Source: CALCKU01 sp964607445 (GTDB lineage: Bacteria; Pseudomonadota; Alphaproteobacteria; Caulobacterales; Maricaulaceae). From it: a stretch of DNA of 64,000 nucleotides. The position numbers and the translations under genes were made by a program. Shown here in pieces: positions 43,250-52,322 of the stretch. The stretch is from positions 21,471 through 85,470 of the forward strand of contig CAZSKN010000009.1 of NCBI GenBank assembly GCA_964607445.1, in the 5' to 3' direction. Under the pieces are notes generated by a model, which ran no database searches, was not told the DNA's origin, and saw only the letters and a list, made by a program, of their open reading frames with translations. The stretch's first letter is position 1. Every line of letters starts with the position of its first letter.

Positions 43250-44725
43250 TCAATTCCGATCAAATTTTACGGATTGTTCCGCCGCCCGAAACAAGGCAGC
43301 AGCTTTATGAAGTGTTTCTTCAAATTCCGATTTGGGGACAGAGTCCATGACGATACCCGCGCCTGCCCGTACATGTAAAACACCATCTTTAACGATAGCC
43401 GTCCGTAGCGCTATGGCTGTATCCATATCTCCATTAGAAGATATATAACCCACTGCACCCGCATATATGCCACGCTTTTCTTGTTCTAATTCGTCTATTA
43501 TTTCCATAGCTCGAACTTTCGGGGCGCCGGATACTGTGCCAGCAGGAAAGCCGGCAAAGAGGGCTGAGAGCGCGTCATGTTCAGCTAAGGCTTCACCTTC
43601 AACGTTGGAGACGATATGCATGACATGGCTATATCGTTCGATGGTGAACTGTTCAGTCACTTTAACAGTGCCAGCTTTCGAGACCCGTCCTACATCATTG
43701 CGTCCCAGATCAAGCAACATTAAATGTTCCGCGCATTCTTTGGGGTCTGCGAGTAAGTCTTTTTCATTTTGAATGTCTTCGGATTTGGTTTTGCCGCGTG
43801 GGCGCGTGCCGGCTATAGGGCGGATTGTCACCGTGCCGTCACGAAGGCGTACAAGGATTTCAGGACTGGAACCTATAATGCTGTGATCGTCAAAATTCAG
43901 AAAATACAAAAAGGGCGAGGGGTTCATGCGTCGCAAAGACCGATAAAGGGCGAAGGCGCCGGCAGGGAGGGGAGCACTTAAACGTTGCCCGATAACAACC
44001 TGAAAAATATCGCCGGATAAAATATAATCTTTTGCCTTTTGAACACGATCAGAAAATGCGTTTAAAGTCGTGCCAAGCTTGGGCGTTATTTTTGGAGTTG
44101 GAATATCCTCAATAATACGACCACTTATGGGTAAACTCAGATCGTTGATAACTTTTTTTATTCGGGTTGTAGCCTTGTCATAAGACCCACCCTTAAAGAC
44201 TGGAGAGGCGATAATAATCTCTTGGGCCACGGCATCGAAAATACAAATAATTTTCGGTCTTACCATTATGGCATCAGGGGTCCCAATGGGGTCAAGCTTG
44301 TCGGATTTAAGGGTTTCGATTTGACGGATCATATCATATCCCAGATATCCGAATAATCCTGCCCCCATTGGCGGAATGTCATCGGGCAGGTCAAAAGCGG
44401 TTTCGGCTTGTAGCTTGCGTAACGTTTCAAGCGGTTGTCCGTCTTCTGGGATAAATGCGCCGCCATCTCTGGATATCTCACTGTCATCGCCAAATGCGCG
44501 CCAAATTACGTCCGGAGAAAACCCTAAAAAGGAATAGCGTCCGCGTTGTTCGCCGCCCTGCACGGACTCAAATAAGAATGCATAAGGTTTGCCTTTTGCG
44601 ATTTTTAAATACGCCGAGACCGGTGTATCAAGATCATTAATTATACGTGCATAAACAAGTTGAGGTTTACCGTCACTTTCACGGCGCTTAAAAGCATCTT
44701 TAGAAGGATGAATAGGTGTTGTCAT
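43250..44725 (-). CDS. trpE: Anthranilate synthase component I
   Basis: 491 residues. With TrpG it converts chorismate to anthranilate. The C-terminal chorismate-binding domain has FQVVIGQRL, IRPIAGTRPRG, DLGRNDVGRV, AGFPAGTVSGAPKVRAMEII and GIYAGAVGYIS. The N-terminal regulatory domain contains the ESVQGGEQRGRYSFLG segment. No leader peptide with Trp codons fits in the 37 bp to the upstream ppiD-like gene, so classical attenuation is not seen; transcription may continue from that gene. Confidence 0.96.
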   Translation of the reverse strand: MTTPIHPSKDAFKRRESDGKPQLVYARIINDLDTPVSAYLKIAKGKPYAFLFESVQGGEQRGRYSFLGFSPDVIWRAFGDDSEISRDGGAFIPEDGQPLETLRKLQAETAFDLPDDIPPMGAGLFGYLGYDMIRQIETLKSDKLDPIGTPDAIMVRPKIICIFDAVAQEIIIASPVFKGGSYDKATTRIKKVINDLSLPISGRIIEDIPTPKITPKLGTTLNAFSDRVQKAKDYILSGDIFQVVIGQRLSAPLPAGAFALYRSLRRMNPSPFLYFLNFDDHSIIGSSPEILVRLRDGTVTIRPIAGTRPRGKTKSEDIQNEKDLLADPKECAEHLMLLDLGRNDVGRVSKAGTVKVTEQFTIERYSHVMHIVSNVEGEALAEHDALSALFAGFPAGTVSGAPKVRAMEIIDELEQEKRGIYAGAVGYISSNGDMDTAIALRTAIVKDGVLHVRAGAGIVMDSVPKSEFEETLHKAAALFRAAEQSVKFDRN

Positions 44726-44762
44726 CTCGGTCGTTGCGCATAAGCGCGTCTCAATTTTGGGG

Positions 44763-46685
44763 CTAGGGTCCGGTCAGGCCCAAGACCTGTTTAACATTAT
44801 CAGGAAATTCTCGGACAGGGTTATCTTTAAGTATTGAAGCTTGATAAGCCGCTTGTAAGTCACTGGAAATAGCATTGGTGGCTTGTTCTTGTACGACATC
44901 AGCAAATTGACCTGCCAAGGCATCCTGATTGGATATGATATCAGTCAGCACCGCGATTTGCCGCGTTAAAGGTTTCACGCCAGACCCACGTTCAATGTCA
45001 CCTTCTTTGGCTTTGAATAAAGCTTGGGCCACAAGTGGGCCAACCTTTTCACTCCGCGCACTGCGAACAATTACGGCCTCTTCAATCAAAGCCCCATTTT
45101 TGAGGCCTTGCGCTATGGTCTCCAGAGTTTCACCTGTTTGCACCTTGCTGGCGAGGTCAAGCATAAGCGCGCCTAAGGCGTCATCTATTTGTCTGGTTTT
45201 CCACGCCGAAATAGCGGAGGATTTAACATCTGAAAAATCTTTAAGTCGGGAATCGCGAATATCATCAACCCGTATGGCCGCCCAGCCGCCGCCAGATGTT
45301 TGGAAAAGGTCTGTTTGATATCCAATATCATTGGTGAAAATTTCAATGAGGATTTTTTCATCATCTGCAATACCCGGAATGACTGAAAACCCGGACATTC
45401 TCAGGCCGTCGGGGGTCACACCTGTACGGTCAATGTAGTCAAGTGTGGCTATGCCGACTTTTGTCCGGTCTGAAACTTCTTCTAAGGTCAAGCCGTCTGT
45501 TAATGCATCCTCAATATCCGCTGTGATGTCATAGAGCTTTTCTTCGGCGAGATCTTTGAGGAGGTCGGTTTTGATATCTTCTTTCTGGGCCTCGAAATCG
45601 GGGGCTTCTGCGGCATTAATATCTGTGACTTGCACGGCGTACCAATTTCCCAAACTGCCTAGAAGGGCGGTGCTCGCACCATTTTCTAGCGTAAAGGCGG
45701 CCTTTGAGGTTTCGGGATCAAAAATGTCATCGGCGACAACATCCGTGTATACAATGGGCTCTATTAAACCCAGACTATTTGAAATTTCAAAAGCCGTTTC
45801 ACCCGCATTCAGGCGGTCTACGGCTTTTTGTGCGGTGACTTCATCCGGAGTTGTGATTTGTACCACAGACCGCGTTTCTGTCGTCCCTAGCTCTCCAAGT
45901 TCAATTTTATAATCATAGGCCGCTTTGATGTCGTCATTTGAAACTTCAATATTTGGTGTAATGTCATGCGATTCAAGGCGCATTATCGTAATTTTTCGAT
46001 ATTCAGGTGCGGTGTAGCGCGAGGCGAATTCGTCAATATAGGCTTTGAGAACAGTGTCATCAGGGGTTTCTGGGGCGGGGACGGCTTTCTCGGTCAAGGT
46101 GAGGACTTTGGCTTTGCGTTGCTCAGTTAAAAATTTATATCGCTGAACCGCAAAATCCAACGGAGCTTCAATACCGGCAATAATGGCGGGAACGGTTTGT
46201 TGGCGGCGCAAGGAATTATAGATGTCCTCTTCGAAGGATTGACGGGTAATCCGGTTCTGAGCCAAGACTTCATCGAGTTTATCTTCGCTAAATTCACCCG
46301 TAATATCGTTTTGGAAAGTGGGTATTTCTTCTACCACTTTACGCGCCGTTTTGCGATTCACCCCAATGCCAAGCTCGTTTGCATCCAAAGATATAACGGC
46401 ATCTGTCAGCATACGCTGGAGAATTTGCGCGTGAATACCTTGATCAAAAGCCTGTTGATTGGTGAGTTGTTGCCCACTTTCGCGTCCGCGTCTTTGTAAT
46501 TCACGTCTAAAATCGTCTTCGAACTTTTGTGAACTAATATCAACATCACCAATAGAGAGAACGGCATTCTTGGTTTGTGGCGTAAACACATCACTGACTC
46601 CCCAAACAGCAAAGCCAATCACCAGTAGACCTATTAATATGCCTACGGCTGTTTTCTGTATTTTACCGCCTATACCTTTTGACAT
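44763..46685 (-). CDS. PpiD-like SurA N-terminal domain periplasmic folding factor
   Basis: 640 residues. A short cytoplasmic N-terminus and one membrane helix (about 12-33, GILIGLLVIGFAVWGVSDVF) anchor a large periplasmic part with a SurA-like domain (about 40-200) and a parvulin-like region (about 230-370) without clear catalytic signatures. This fits PpiD, a membrane-bound chaperone near the Sec translocon. It lies directly upstream of trpE on the same strand and divergent from tpiA, as in related genomes. Isomerase activity is doubtful. Confidence 0.88.
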   Translation of the reverse strand: MSKGIGGKIQKTAVGILIGLLVIGFAVWGVSDVFTPQTKNAVLSIGDVDISSQKFEDDFRRELQRRGRESGQQLTNQQAFDQGIHAQILQRMLTDAVISLDANELGIGVNRKTARKVVEEIPTFQNDITGEFSEDKLDEVLAQNRITRQSFEEDIYNSLRRQQTVPAIIAGIEAPLDFAVQRYKFLTEQRKAKVLTLTEKAVPAPETPDDTVLKAYIDEFASRYTAPEYRKITIMRLESHDITPNIEVSNDDIKAAYDYKIELGELGTTETRSVVQITTPDEVTAQKAVDRLNAGETAFEISNSLGLIEPIVYTDVVADDIFDPETSKAAFTLENGASTALLGSLGNWYAVQVTDINAAEAPDFEAQKEDIKTDLLKDLAEEKLYDITADIEDALTDGLTLEEVSDRTKVGIATLDYIDRTGVTPDGLRMSGFSVIPGIADDEKILIEIFTNDIGYQTDLFQTSGGGWAAIRVDDIRDSRLKDFSDVKSSAISAWKTRQIDDALGALMLDLASKVQTGETLETIAQGLKNGALIEEAVIVRSARSEKVGPLVAQALFKAKEGDIERGSGVKPLTRQIAVLTDIISNQDALAGQFADVVQEQATNAISSDLQAAYQASILKDNPVREFPDNVKQVLGLTGP

Positions 46686-46813
46686 TTGCGATCCTTTTTA
46701 ATTTGACCATGATGTGTTCGGCCTTACATAGCGATGACATAGACTTGCCGCAAGCAATAGCCTTGCTAATTTGAAATGAAATCGCATTATAGTCGTGAAT
46801 ACAGGAGTTTGTT

Positions 46814-47542
46814 ATGAAGCCATTGATTGCGGGTAACTGGAAAATGCATGGAGATATGCAATGGTCGGCCAAGTTATCCGAATTTAAGACCTTATACCCG
46901 ATATCTGAGCGCGCACATATTGATGTATTGGTTTGTCCACCCGCCCCATTTATAGCGCCTTTAGTGAAAGCGGCGGAAGAGGCGGGTTTATTTTTAGGTG
47001 GCCAGAATTGCCACGCTAAAGTCAGTGGCGCGCACACGGGCGAGATCAGCGCAGATATGCTGCGCGACGTCGGTGCGAATTTCGTTATCGTCGGGCATTC
47101 GGAACGTCGAACGGCGGGTGAAACAGATGCCGATGTGCAGGCTAAGGCCGAAGCCGCCCTGAATGCAAAACTTACACCGATTATATGCGTGGGTGAAACT
47201 TTAGCCCAACGCCAAACAGGTCTCGCTTTAGATGTCGTTTCGGCTCAACTTAAAGCCAGCTTGCCAAATTCGACGTTAATAAAACGATCACAAGCTATTG
47301 TTATTGCTTATGAACCGGTCTGGGCGATTGGTACAGGAAAGACAGCGACCCTCGATGATATAACAGATATGCATACTCATATTAGCGAGTTAACAGGCGG
47401 GCAATTCCGATTGCTTTATGGGGGGTCTGTCAAGCCTGATAATGCTAAAGCTATTTTGGGGATTGCGGATGTAAACGGGGCTTTGATTGGCGGTGCTAGC
47501 TTAAAAATGGATGCCTTTGCCGCAATCGCTAAATCTGTTTAA
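46814..47542 (+). CDS. tpiA: Triosephosphate isomerase
   Basis: 242 residues, TIM barrel. It interconverts dihydroxyacetone phosphate and glyceraldehyde 3-phosphate. IAGNWKMHG with the catalytic Lys, VIVGHSERR with the His, AYEPVWAIGTGKTA with the Glu, and LLYGGSVKPDNA for phosphate binding are all intact. AGGAG lies eight bases before the ATG. It is divergent from the ppiD-like gene with a 128-bp shared upstream region. Confidence 0.97.
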   Translation: MKPLIAGNWKMHGDMQWSAKLSEFKTLYPISERAHIDVLVCPPAPFIAPLVKAAEEAGLFLGGQNCHAKVSGAHTGEISADMLRDVGANFVIVGHSERRTAGETDADVQAKAEAALNAKLTPIICVGETLAQRQTGLALDVVSAQLKASLPNSTLIKRSQAIVIAYEPVWAIGTGKTATLDDITDMHTHISELTGGQFRLLYGGSVKPDNAKAILGIADVNGALIGGASLKMDAFAAIAKSV

Positions 47543-47574
47543 CCGCATAAATTATGACATACAGGGTATATAGG

Positions 47575-49029
47575 ATGAAAGATTTCATAGATAGAAAAAC
47601 TTTATATTTTATGTGTTTATGGCTGGGCCTTACTTTTATGCTTGCCGAGCAAATGGCAGAATTTGAGCCTTGGGCACAACCTTTATCAACCGCTATGCAA
47701 ACTGAAAGCTCTACGCTTTTACGGGGGCTAGAATTATATACAGAGTATTGCGCCGGGTGTCACGGTTACGAGGGCGAGGGGGGGCAAACGCCAAGCCTTA
47801 AGGATGACAGGTGGGAATTTGGCGGTGGTGACGCAGATATATTGAAGATAATTTCGACAGGAAATACAAATGTCGGCATGCCTGGCTTTGGCGATGTCTT
47901 ATCTGTGCAAGATAAAAGTGATCTTTTGGCGTATATTCGTAAGGGCGCTAGACTGGAAACAACACCTCCAGTCGTGGATGTGCCATCTGTGGCTGATAAA
48001 GTGCAAATCAAAGATTGGGTTGTTGGTTTGGATGAACCGTGGGGAATTGCCTTTACTGGGCCAAAAGCTGCTCTGATTACCGAAAAAAAGGGAGATTTGC
48101 GTATTGTAGAAAGCGGACGGCTGTTGGATGTGCCTGTCATGAACGTGCCGCCTGTCTATAATAAGCGTCAGGGTGGGCTTTTAGATGTGGCCATTGACCC
48201 TGATTACGCTCAAAATGGCTGGGTCTATCTTGGCTATGCCCACGCTTTACCTGCTGCGCCATCACTAGCGATGACCCGCATTGTGCGTGGTCGGATTAAA
48301 AATAATGTTTTTATCGATATGCAGGTTTTATTTGAAGCAAGGTCGCAAGATTATATCGCTACGGGCTTCCATTTCGGCACACGGATTACCTTTGATAAAC
48401 AAGGGCATTTATATTTTTCCATTGGAGATCGCGGTAAAAAAGACGAGGCACAAGATCTCAGTGTGCCGAATGGTAAAATTCACCGCATAAATACGGATGG
48501 GTCTATTCCGCAGGATAATCCATTTGTAGACGACCCCTCTGCCTATTCGAGTATATATGCTTTAGGGAACCGAAACCCACAAGGCTTGATCATTCATCCT
48601 GAAACGGGCGTGTTGTGGGAGACTGAACACGGACCTAAAGGTGGTGATGAGTTGAATGTGATAAAGTCCGGTGTAAATTATGGATGGCCAAAAATATCGT
48701 ATGGACGCAATTATAATGGTACCGTGTTAACACCCTATACGGCGCTTGCAGGGTTAAGCCAACCTGCTAGCCAGTGGACGCCGTCTATCGCGGTTTGTGG
48801 GTTGGATGTTTACACAGGCGATTTGTTTCCGCATTGGAAAGGTCGGCTCATGGCCGGGGCGTTAAAATATCAAACTGTGCGATTGATTGACGTTAAAGAG
48901 GAGGCCTATGTCTCGGAAACAACCTTGATTGAAGGGCAGGGCAAAGTTAGGGATGTGACGACCGGGCCGGACGGGGCTATATATGTAGCTTTACCTACAA
49001 AAATAGTTAGGCTATCTCCTAAATCATGA
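47575..49029 (+). CDS. Cytochrome c / PQQ-dependent aldose sugar dehydrogenase fusion
   Basis: 484 residues. A hydrophobic N-terminal segment (about 9-25) exports or anchors the protein; a class I cytochrome c domain follows with CAGCH at 59-63 and a later Met in GNTNVGMPGFGD; residues about 140-484 are a six-bladed propeller of the glucose/sorbosone dehydrogenase family (EPWGIAFTG, KRQGGLLDVAIDPDYAQNGWVYL, GNRNPQGL, WETEHGPKGGDELN, NYGWP). It probably oxidises a sugar in the periplasm and passes electrons to its own haem. I chose ATG 47575; ATG 47554 is also in frame. The substrate is not predictable. Confidence 0.88.
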   Translation: MKDFIDRKTLYFMCLWLGLTFMLAEQMAEFEPWAQPLSTAMQTESSTLLRGLELYTEYCAGCHGYEGEGGQTPSLKDDRWEFGGGDADILKIISTGNTNVGMPGFGDVLSVQDKSDLLAYIRKGARLETTPPVVDVPSVADKVQIKDWVVGLDEPWGIAFTGPKAALITEKKGDLRIVESGRLLDVPVMNVPPVYNKRQGGLLDVAIDPDYAQNGWVYLGYAHALPAAPSLAMTRIVRGRIKNNVFIDMQVLFEARSQDYIATGFHFGTRITFDKQGHLYFSIGDRGKKDEAQDLSVPNGKIHRINTDGSIPQDNPFVDDPSAYSSIYALGNRNPQGLIIHPETGVLWETEHGPKGGDELNVIKSGVNYGWPKISYGRNYNGTVLTPYTALAGLSQPASQWTPSIAVCGLDVYTGDLFPHWKGRLMAGALKYQTVRLIDVKEEAYVSETTLIEGQGKVRDVTTGPDGAIYVALPTKIVRLSPKS

Positions 49030-49658
49030 CGGATTGGAAAGATAGATTAGAAGCGGGCTATAAGGCCTTTAGAGTGGGCAACTATAAGACACATAAAGGG
49101 CTTTATGAAGACTTAGGTACGCATGGACAAACCCCGAAGGTGATGGTGATTTCATGTGCTGATAGCCGCGTAGACCCGAGTGATATCTTTAACGCCTCGC
49201 CGGGAGATCTGTTTGTCCTGCGTAATGTTGCCAATATCGTGCCGCCATTTGATAAAACGGGTGGAGATCAAAGCGTCGCGGCGGCGATAGAATATGCCGT
49301 CAAAGTGATAAAGATAGATGCAATTGTCGTAATGGGGCATGAAAGCTGCGGCGGGATAAAAGGGTGTCTTGATGGTATGGGACATGATCCAGAAGCGGGA
49401 CATATCGGGCAATGGGTATCGTTGATAAATGAGCCTAGAGACCGTCTGTTGGCGCGGGGCATACCCGCATCAGATTTGCAGTTTGAAATGGAATTAGAGG
49501 GTATTCGGCATTCTCTTTCTAACCTCATGAGTTTTCCATTTGTCAAGACAGCTGTCGAGAGAGGGGATTTAAGTTTACAAGGCGCGTATTTCAGTATTGT
49601 GAATGCGCGTCTCATGCTATCGGATGATCAGGGACATTTCTCTCAGATAGCTTATTAA
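49026..49658 (+). CDS. Beta-class carbonic anhydrase
   Basis: 210 residues. It interconverts CO2 and bicarbonate. The zinc ligands Cys44, His105 and Cys108 and the Asp46-Arg48 dyad are visible in SCADSRVDP and MGHESCGG. It overlaps the dehydrogenase gene upstream by four bases (ATGA) and its stop overlaps the convergent HAD gene by four bases. Confidence 0.95.
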   Translation: MTDWKDRLEAGYKAFRVGNYKTHKGLYEDLGTHGQTPKVMVISCADSRVDPSDIFNASPGDLFVLRNVANIVPPFDKTGGDQSVAAAIEYAVKVIKIDAIVVMGHESCGGIKGCLDGMGHDPEAGHIGQWVSLINEPRDRLLARGIPASDLQFEMELEGIRHSLSNLMSFPFVKTAVERGDLSLQGAYFSIVNARLMLSDDQGHFSQIAY

Positions 49659-50254
49659 ACAAGGCCCAATGCACGTAATGTAGGTACAACACCGACTGTG
49701 TTGTCGACATGGAATGCGGTCATGCCATAGGCGGTTGCGGCGTCAACATTTTCAATCGTATCATCAAAAAACCATATATTTTTAGGACTTACGTCTAGAA
49801 CCTTATGTGCTAATGCGTAAATTCTAGAGTTGGGTTTAGCGACTTTGAATATATGTGAGGCCATGCAGCTATCCAGCATATCTTCAAGATAGCCCAATCC
49901 TGCCCAATGCAGAGCATTGGTGTTTGATAAGCAAGCCAAGCTATATTTTGGGCGTAATTTCGCTAATACAGCTTCGGTTTCAGGATAAGGCGCTTTTACC
50001 CAGTGTCGCCATGACAGTTTAAAGGCCTCACGCGTCATGTTCAGCTTGAACACGGTAATCATCTCTTGCGCGAATGTGTCGTCTCCGCATCCACCAATCT
50101 CATAAGCTTTAATAATGTCTGAGCTTTGCAATCTATGCTTAATGTGCAAGGTTTCCAAACCAGTAAGCTCTGCCAGAGCTTCAATGCCGGTCCACGGAAC
50201 AATAACACCTCCAAGGTCAAATAAAAGAACGCGAGGAGAAGGTTTAGCTGACAC
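49655..50254 (-). CDS. HAD-family hydrolase
   Basis: 199 residues of the HAD-IA type. Motif I is LLFDLGGVIVPW, with Gly in place of the second Asp (DLGGV), as seen in the epoxide-hydrolase N-terminal/haloacid branch. Motif II is SNTNALHW, then KVAKPNSRIYALA and the motif IV FFDDTIENVDAA. Substrate unknown. The lack of the usual second Asp suggests it may not be a normal phosphatase. It starts at a GTG whose G is the last base of the upstream gene's TAG. Confidence 0.85.
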   Translation of the reverse strand: MSAKPSPRVLLFDLGGVIVPWTGIEALAELTGLETLHIKHRLQSSDIIKAYEIGGCGDDTFAQEMITVFKLNMTREAFKLSWRHWVKAPYPETEAVLAKLRPKYSLACLSNTNALHWAGLGYLEDMLDSCMASHIFKVAKPNSRIYALAHKVLDVSPKNIWFFDDTIENVDAATAYGMTAFHVDNTVGVVPTLRALGLV

Positions 50255-51441
50255 TAGCGTGCGAGTTCTTTCATAGCGTTTTCAAGGCCGGATAACGTCA
50301 TAGGGAACATACGCTCTTGGCCAATAATATCTTGAATCATATTGGTACTTTGTGAATAGGCCCAATATTTTTCTGGCGTTGGATTTATCCAGACAAGATG
50401 GGGATAAACATCGACAAGGCGTTGTAACCACACAGCGCCCGCCTCGTCGTTCCAATGTTCAACAGAGCCGCCTTTCATTGCGACTTCATAGGGGCTCATG
50501 GCTGCGTCTCCCACCATCACTAGCCGGTAATCCGAAGGAAATTTGTGTAAAACATCCCACGTTGGTGTTACATCTTTCATGCGTCTTATGTTATCTTTCC
50601 AGACATGCTCGTACAGACAGTTGTGAAAGTAGAAATATTCAAGACGTTTAAATTCGGAACGCGCTGCTGAAAATAAATCTTCGACCTGTTTGATGTGCGC
50701 ATCCATTGACCCGCCAATATCAAAAAAGGCGAGGACTTTAACGGCGTTCCGGCGTTCGGGGCGCATCCGAATATCTAACCATCCCTGTTTGGCCGTGCCG
50801 CGAATAGTCTCGTCTAAATCAAGTTCGTCTAATGCCCCTTCGCGTGCAAATTTACGCAGGCGGCGAAGCGCAATTTTAATATTGCGTGTACCAATTTCTT
50901 TATCACCATCCAGATTTTTAAACTGGCGTTTATCCCAGACTTTTACCGCTTTTCCATGACGGCTTTCTTTTTGACCAATGCGAACACCCTCGGGGTTGTA
51001 TCCATAGGCCCCAAAGGGAGATGTTCCGGCTGTACCTATATTTTTATTGCCACCCTCGTGACGTTTGTCCTGGTTTTCCAAGCGTTCTTTCAACGCTTCC
51101 ATGATTTTATCGAAATCACCTAAGCCTTCTATTTCGGCCATTTCTTCGGGGGTAAGATGTTTTTCGGCAAGTTTTCTAAGCCAGTCTATTGGAAGTTCAT
51201 GTTCCTCCATGCCGAAAATATCAGACAAGTAGTCCATTCCGCGAAAACAGTGCGAAAAGACTTGGTCAAATTTATCCAGATCTCGTTCATCTTTTATAAG
51301 TGCTGTACGCGAAAGGTAATAAAACCCGTCCAGACTGTCTTCGGGGACGTTTTTATCGAGCGCTTCAAGCAAGGTGAGATATTCCCGGATCGTAACGGGA
51401 ATTTTAGCGGCACGTAGTTCCTTAAAAAAACTTTGAAACAC
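50254..51441 (-). CDS. CoxE-like VWA domain protein
   Basis: 395 residues. An N-terminal helical part (IPVTIREYLTLLEALDKNV, DLDKFDQVFSHCF) and a C-terminal von Willebrand A domain with the MIDAS-like FFDIGGSMDAHIKQVE are visible. Such proteins usually work with a MoxR AAA+ ATPase to insert metals or mature complexes; no MoxR gene is in view. A Gly/Lys-rich stretch lies around 120-150. It is coupled (TAGTG) to the HAD gene. Confidence 0.86.
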   Translation of the reverse strand: MFQSFFKELRAAKIPVTIREYLTLLEALDKNVPEDSLDGFYYLSRTALIKDERDLDKFDQVFSHCFRGMDYLSDIFGMEEHELPIDWLRKLAEKHLTPEEMAEIEGLGDFDKIMEALKERLENQDKRHEGGNKNIGTAGTSPFGAYGYNPEGVRIGQKESRHGKAVKVWDKRQFKNLDGDKEIGTRNIKIALRRLRKFAREGALDELDLDETIRGTAKQGWLDIRMRPERRNAVKVLAFFDIGGSMDAHIKQVEDLFSAARSEFKRLEYFYFHNCLYEHVWKDNIRRMKDVTPTWDVLHKFPSDYRLVMVGDAAMSPYEVAMKGGSVEHWNDEAGAVWLQRLVDVYPHLVWINPTPEKYWAYSQSTNMIQDIIGQERMFPMTLSGLENAMKELAR

Positions 51442-51459
51442 ATTTACCCTTTTAAAAAC

Positions 51460-52170
51460 CTATCCCGTACGGACGTCTGTTTCTATACGGGCTGCTATTT
51501 CAGGGTCAAGACGTAAGGCCATTCCCAACGCGTCTAAATACTCTCGTTCTTTTGGATTCAAGCCATTGGCGACCCGACAGGATACGGCGTAAATTTCGGC
51601 TGCGACCTGTGGGTTGTCTGCGAGTTTCGCAATCGCTACCGGATCTGGAGCTTGCTCTAACGCCAATTGCAAGGCGTCAACAGCACCGTCACCATGCGCT
51701 TGAATAAGGGCGAGTTCATCGGCATGGATTTCACCGTCGGCTTTGGCGGCTGCGATCATGGCTTTTAATAAAATGTCCGATCGGGCGGCGGCTTTAGGGC
51801 CGGTTAAAAGTCCAATGACGTCCTTGGCAGAACTTGGCATTTTCCCGGCCTTATGGGCTTTATACGCGATAGCGCCCAACCCCGCGAGGCCACCGAGTGT
51901 CATAACTTTTCGTCCAGACCGTGAAGATAAAAGTAAAGCCAAGGCACCCGCCGCAGCTCCGGCTCCGACACCTTTACGCAAGGCCGAACGCGCAATTTCA
52001 TTGTCTTCAATATCAAGTTTGTCAACGAGATAGTCTTCACCTTTAGCTGCGAGATTTTTGCCTTTGGCGCTGAGTTCTTGGGTTTGAGATTGACTACGTT
52101 TAACGATATCCTGTCCAGCGGCTAGAATCTGTTCGAGTAAATCTTGTGAATTGATATGTGAATTTACCAT
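51460..52170 (-). CDS. DUF533/TerB-like protein
   Basis: 236 residues from ATG 52170, chosen for AAAGG six bases before it. A charged N-terminal half contains two short hydrophobic Gly/Ala segments (GVGAGAAAGALALLLSS, LGGLAGLGAIAYKAH), and the C-terminal part (about 130-230) is a TerB-like helical domain (MIAAAKADGEIHADELALI). This is the architecture of DUF533 (YebE-like) proteins, mostly of unknown function and often stress-induced. It precedes the VWA gene by 18 bp on the same strand. Confidence 0.85.
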   Translation of the reverse strand: MVNSHINSQDLLEQILAAGQDIVKRSQSQTQELSAKGKNLAAKGEDYLVDKLDIEDNEIARSALRKGVGAGAAAGALALLLSSRSGRKVMTLGGLAGLGAIAYKAHKAGKMPSSAKDVIGLLTGPKAAARSDILLKAMIAAAKADGEIHADELALIQAHGDGAVDALQLALEQAPDPVAIAKLADNPQVAAEIYAVSCRVANGLNPKEREYLDALGMALRLDPEIAARIETDVRTG

Positions 52171-52322
52171 GATGAGCCTTTCAATTTTGATAAAGCCTAT
52201 CATATGCGGGGAGATAAGGCTAAACAGAAGTACAGTTGCATAAATTCATTTCCACTAAACATAGCCTGTGTAATGATAGGGTGCCTGTATATGATATGGT
52301 GAAAGACCTTAAGGTGTTATTT

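Noticed and set aside
44726..44762. Trp leader peptide or attenuator before trpE
   Set aside because: The gap is 37 bp and holds no Trp codons or paired stems.
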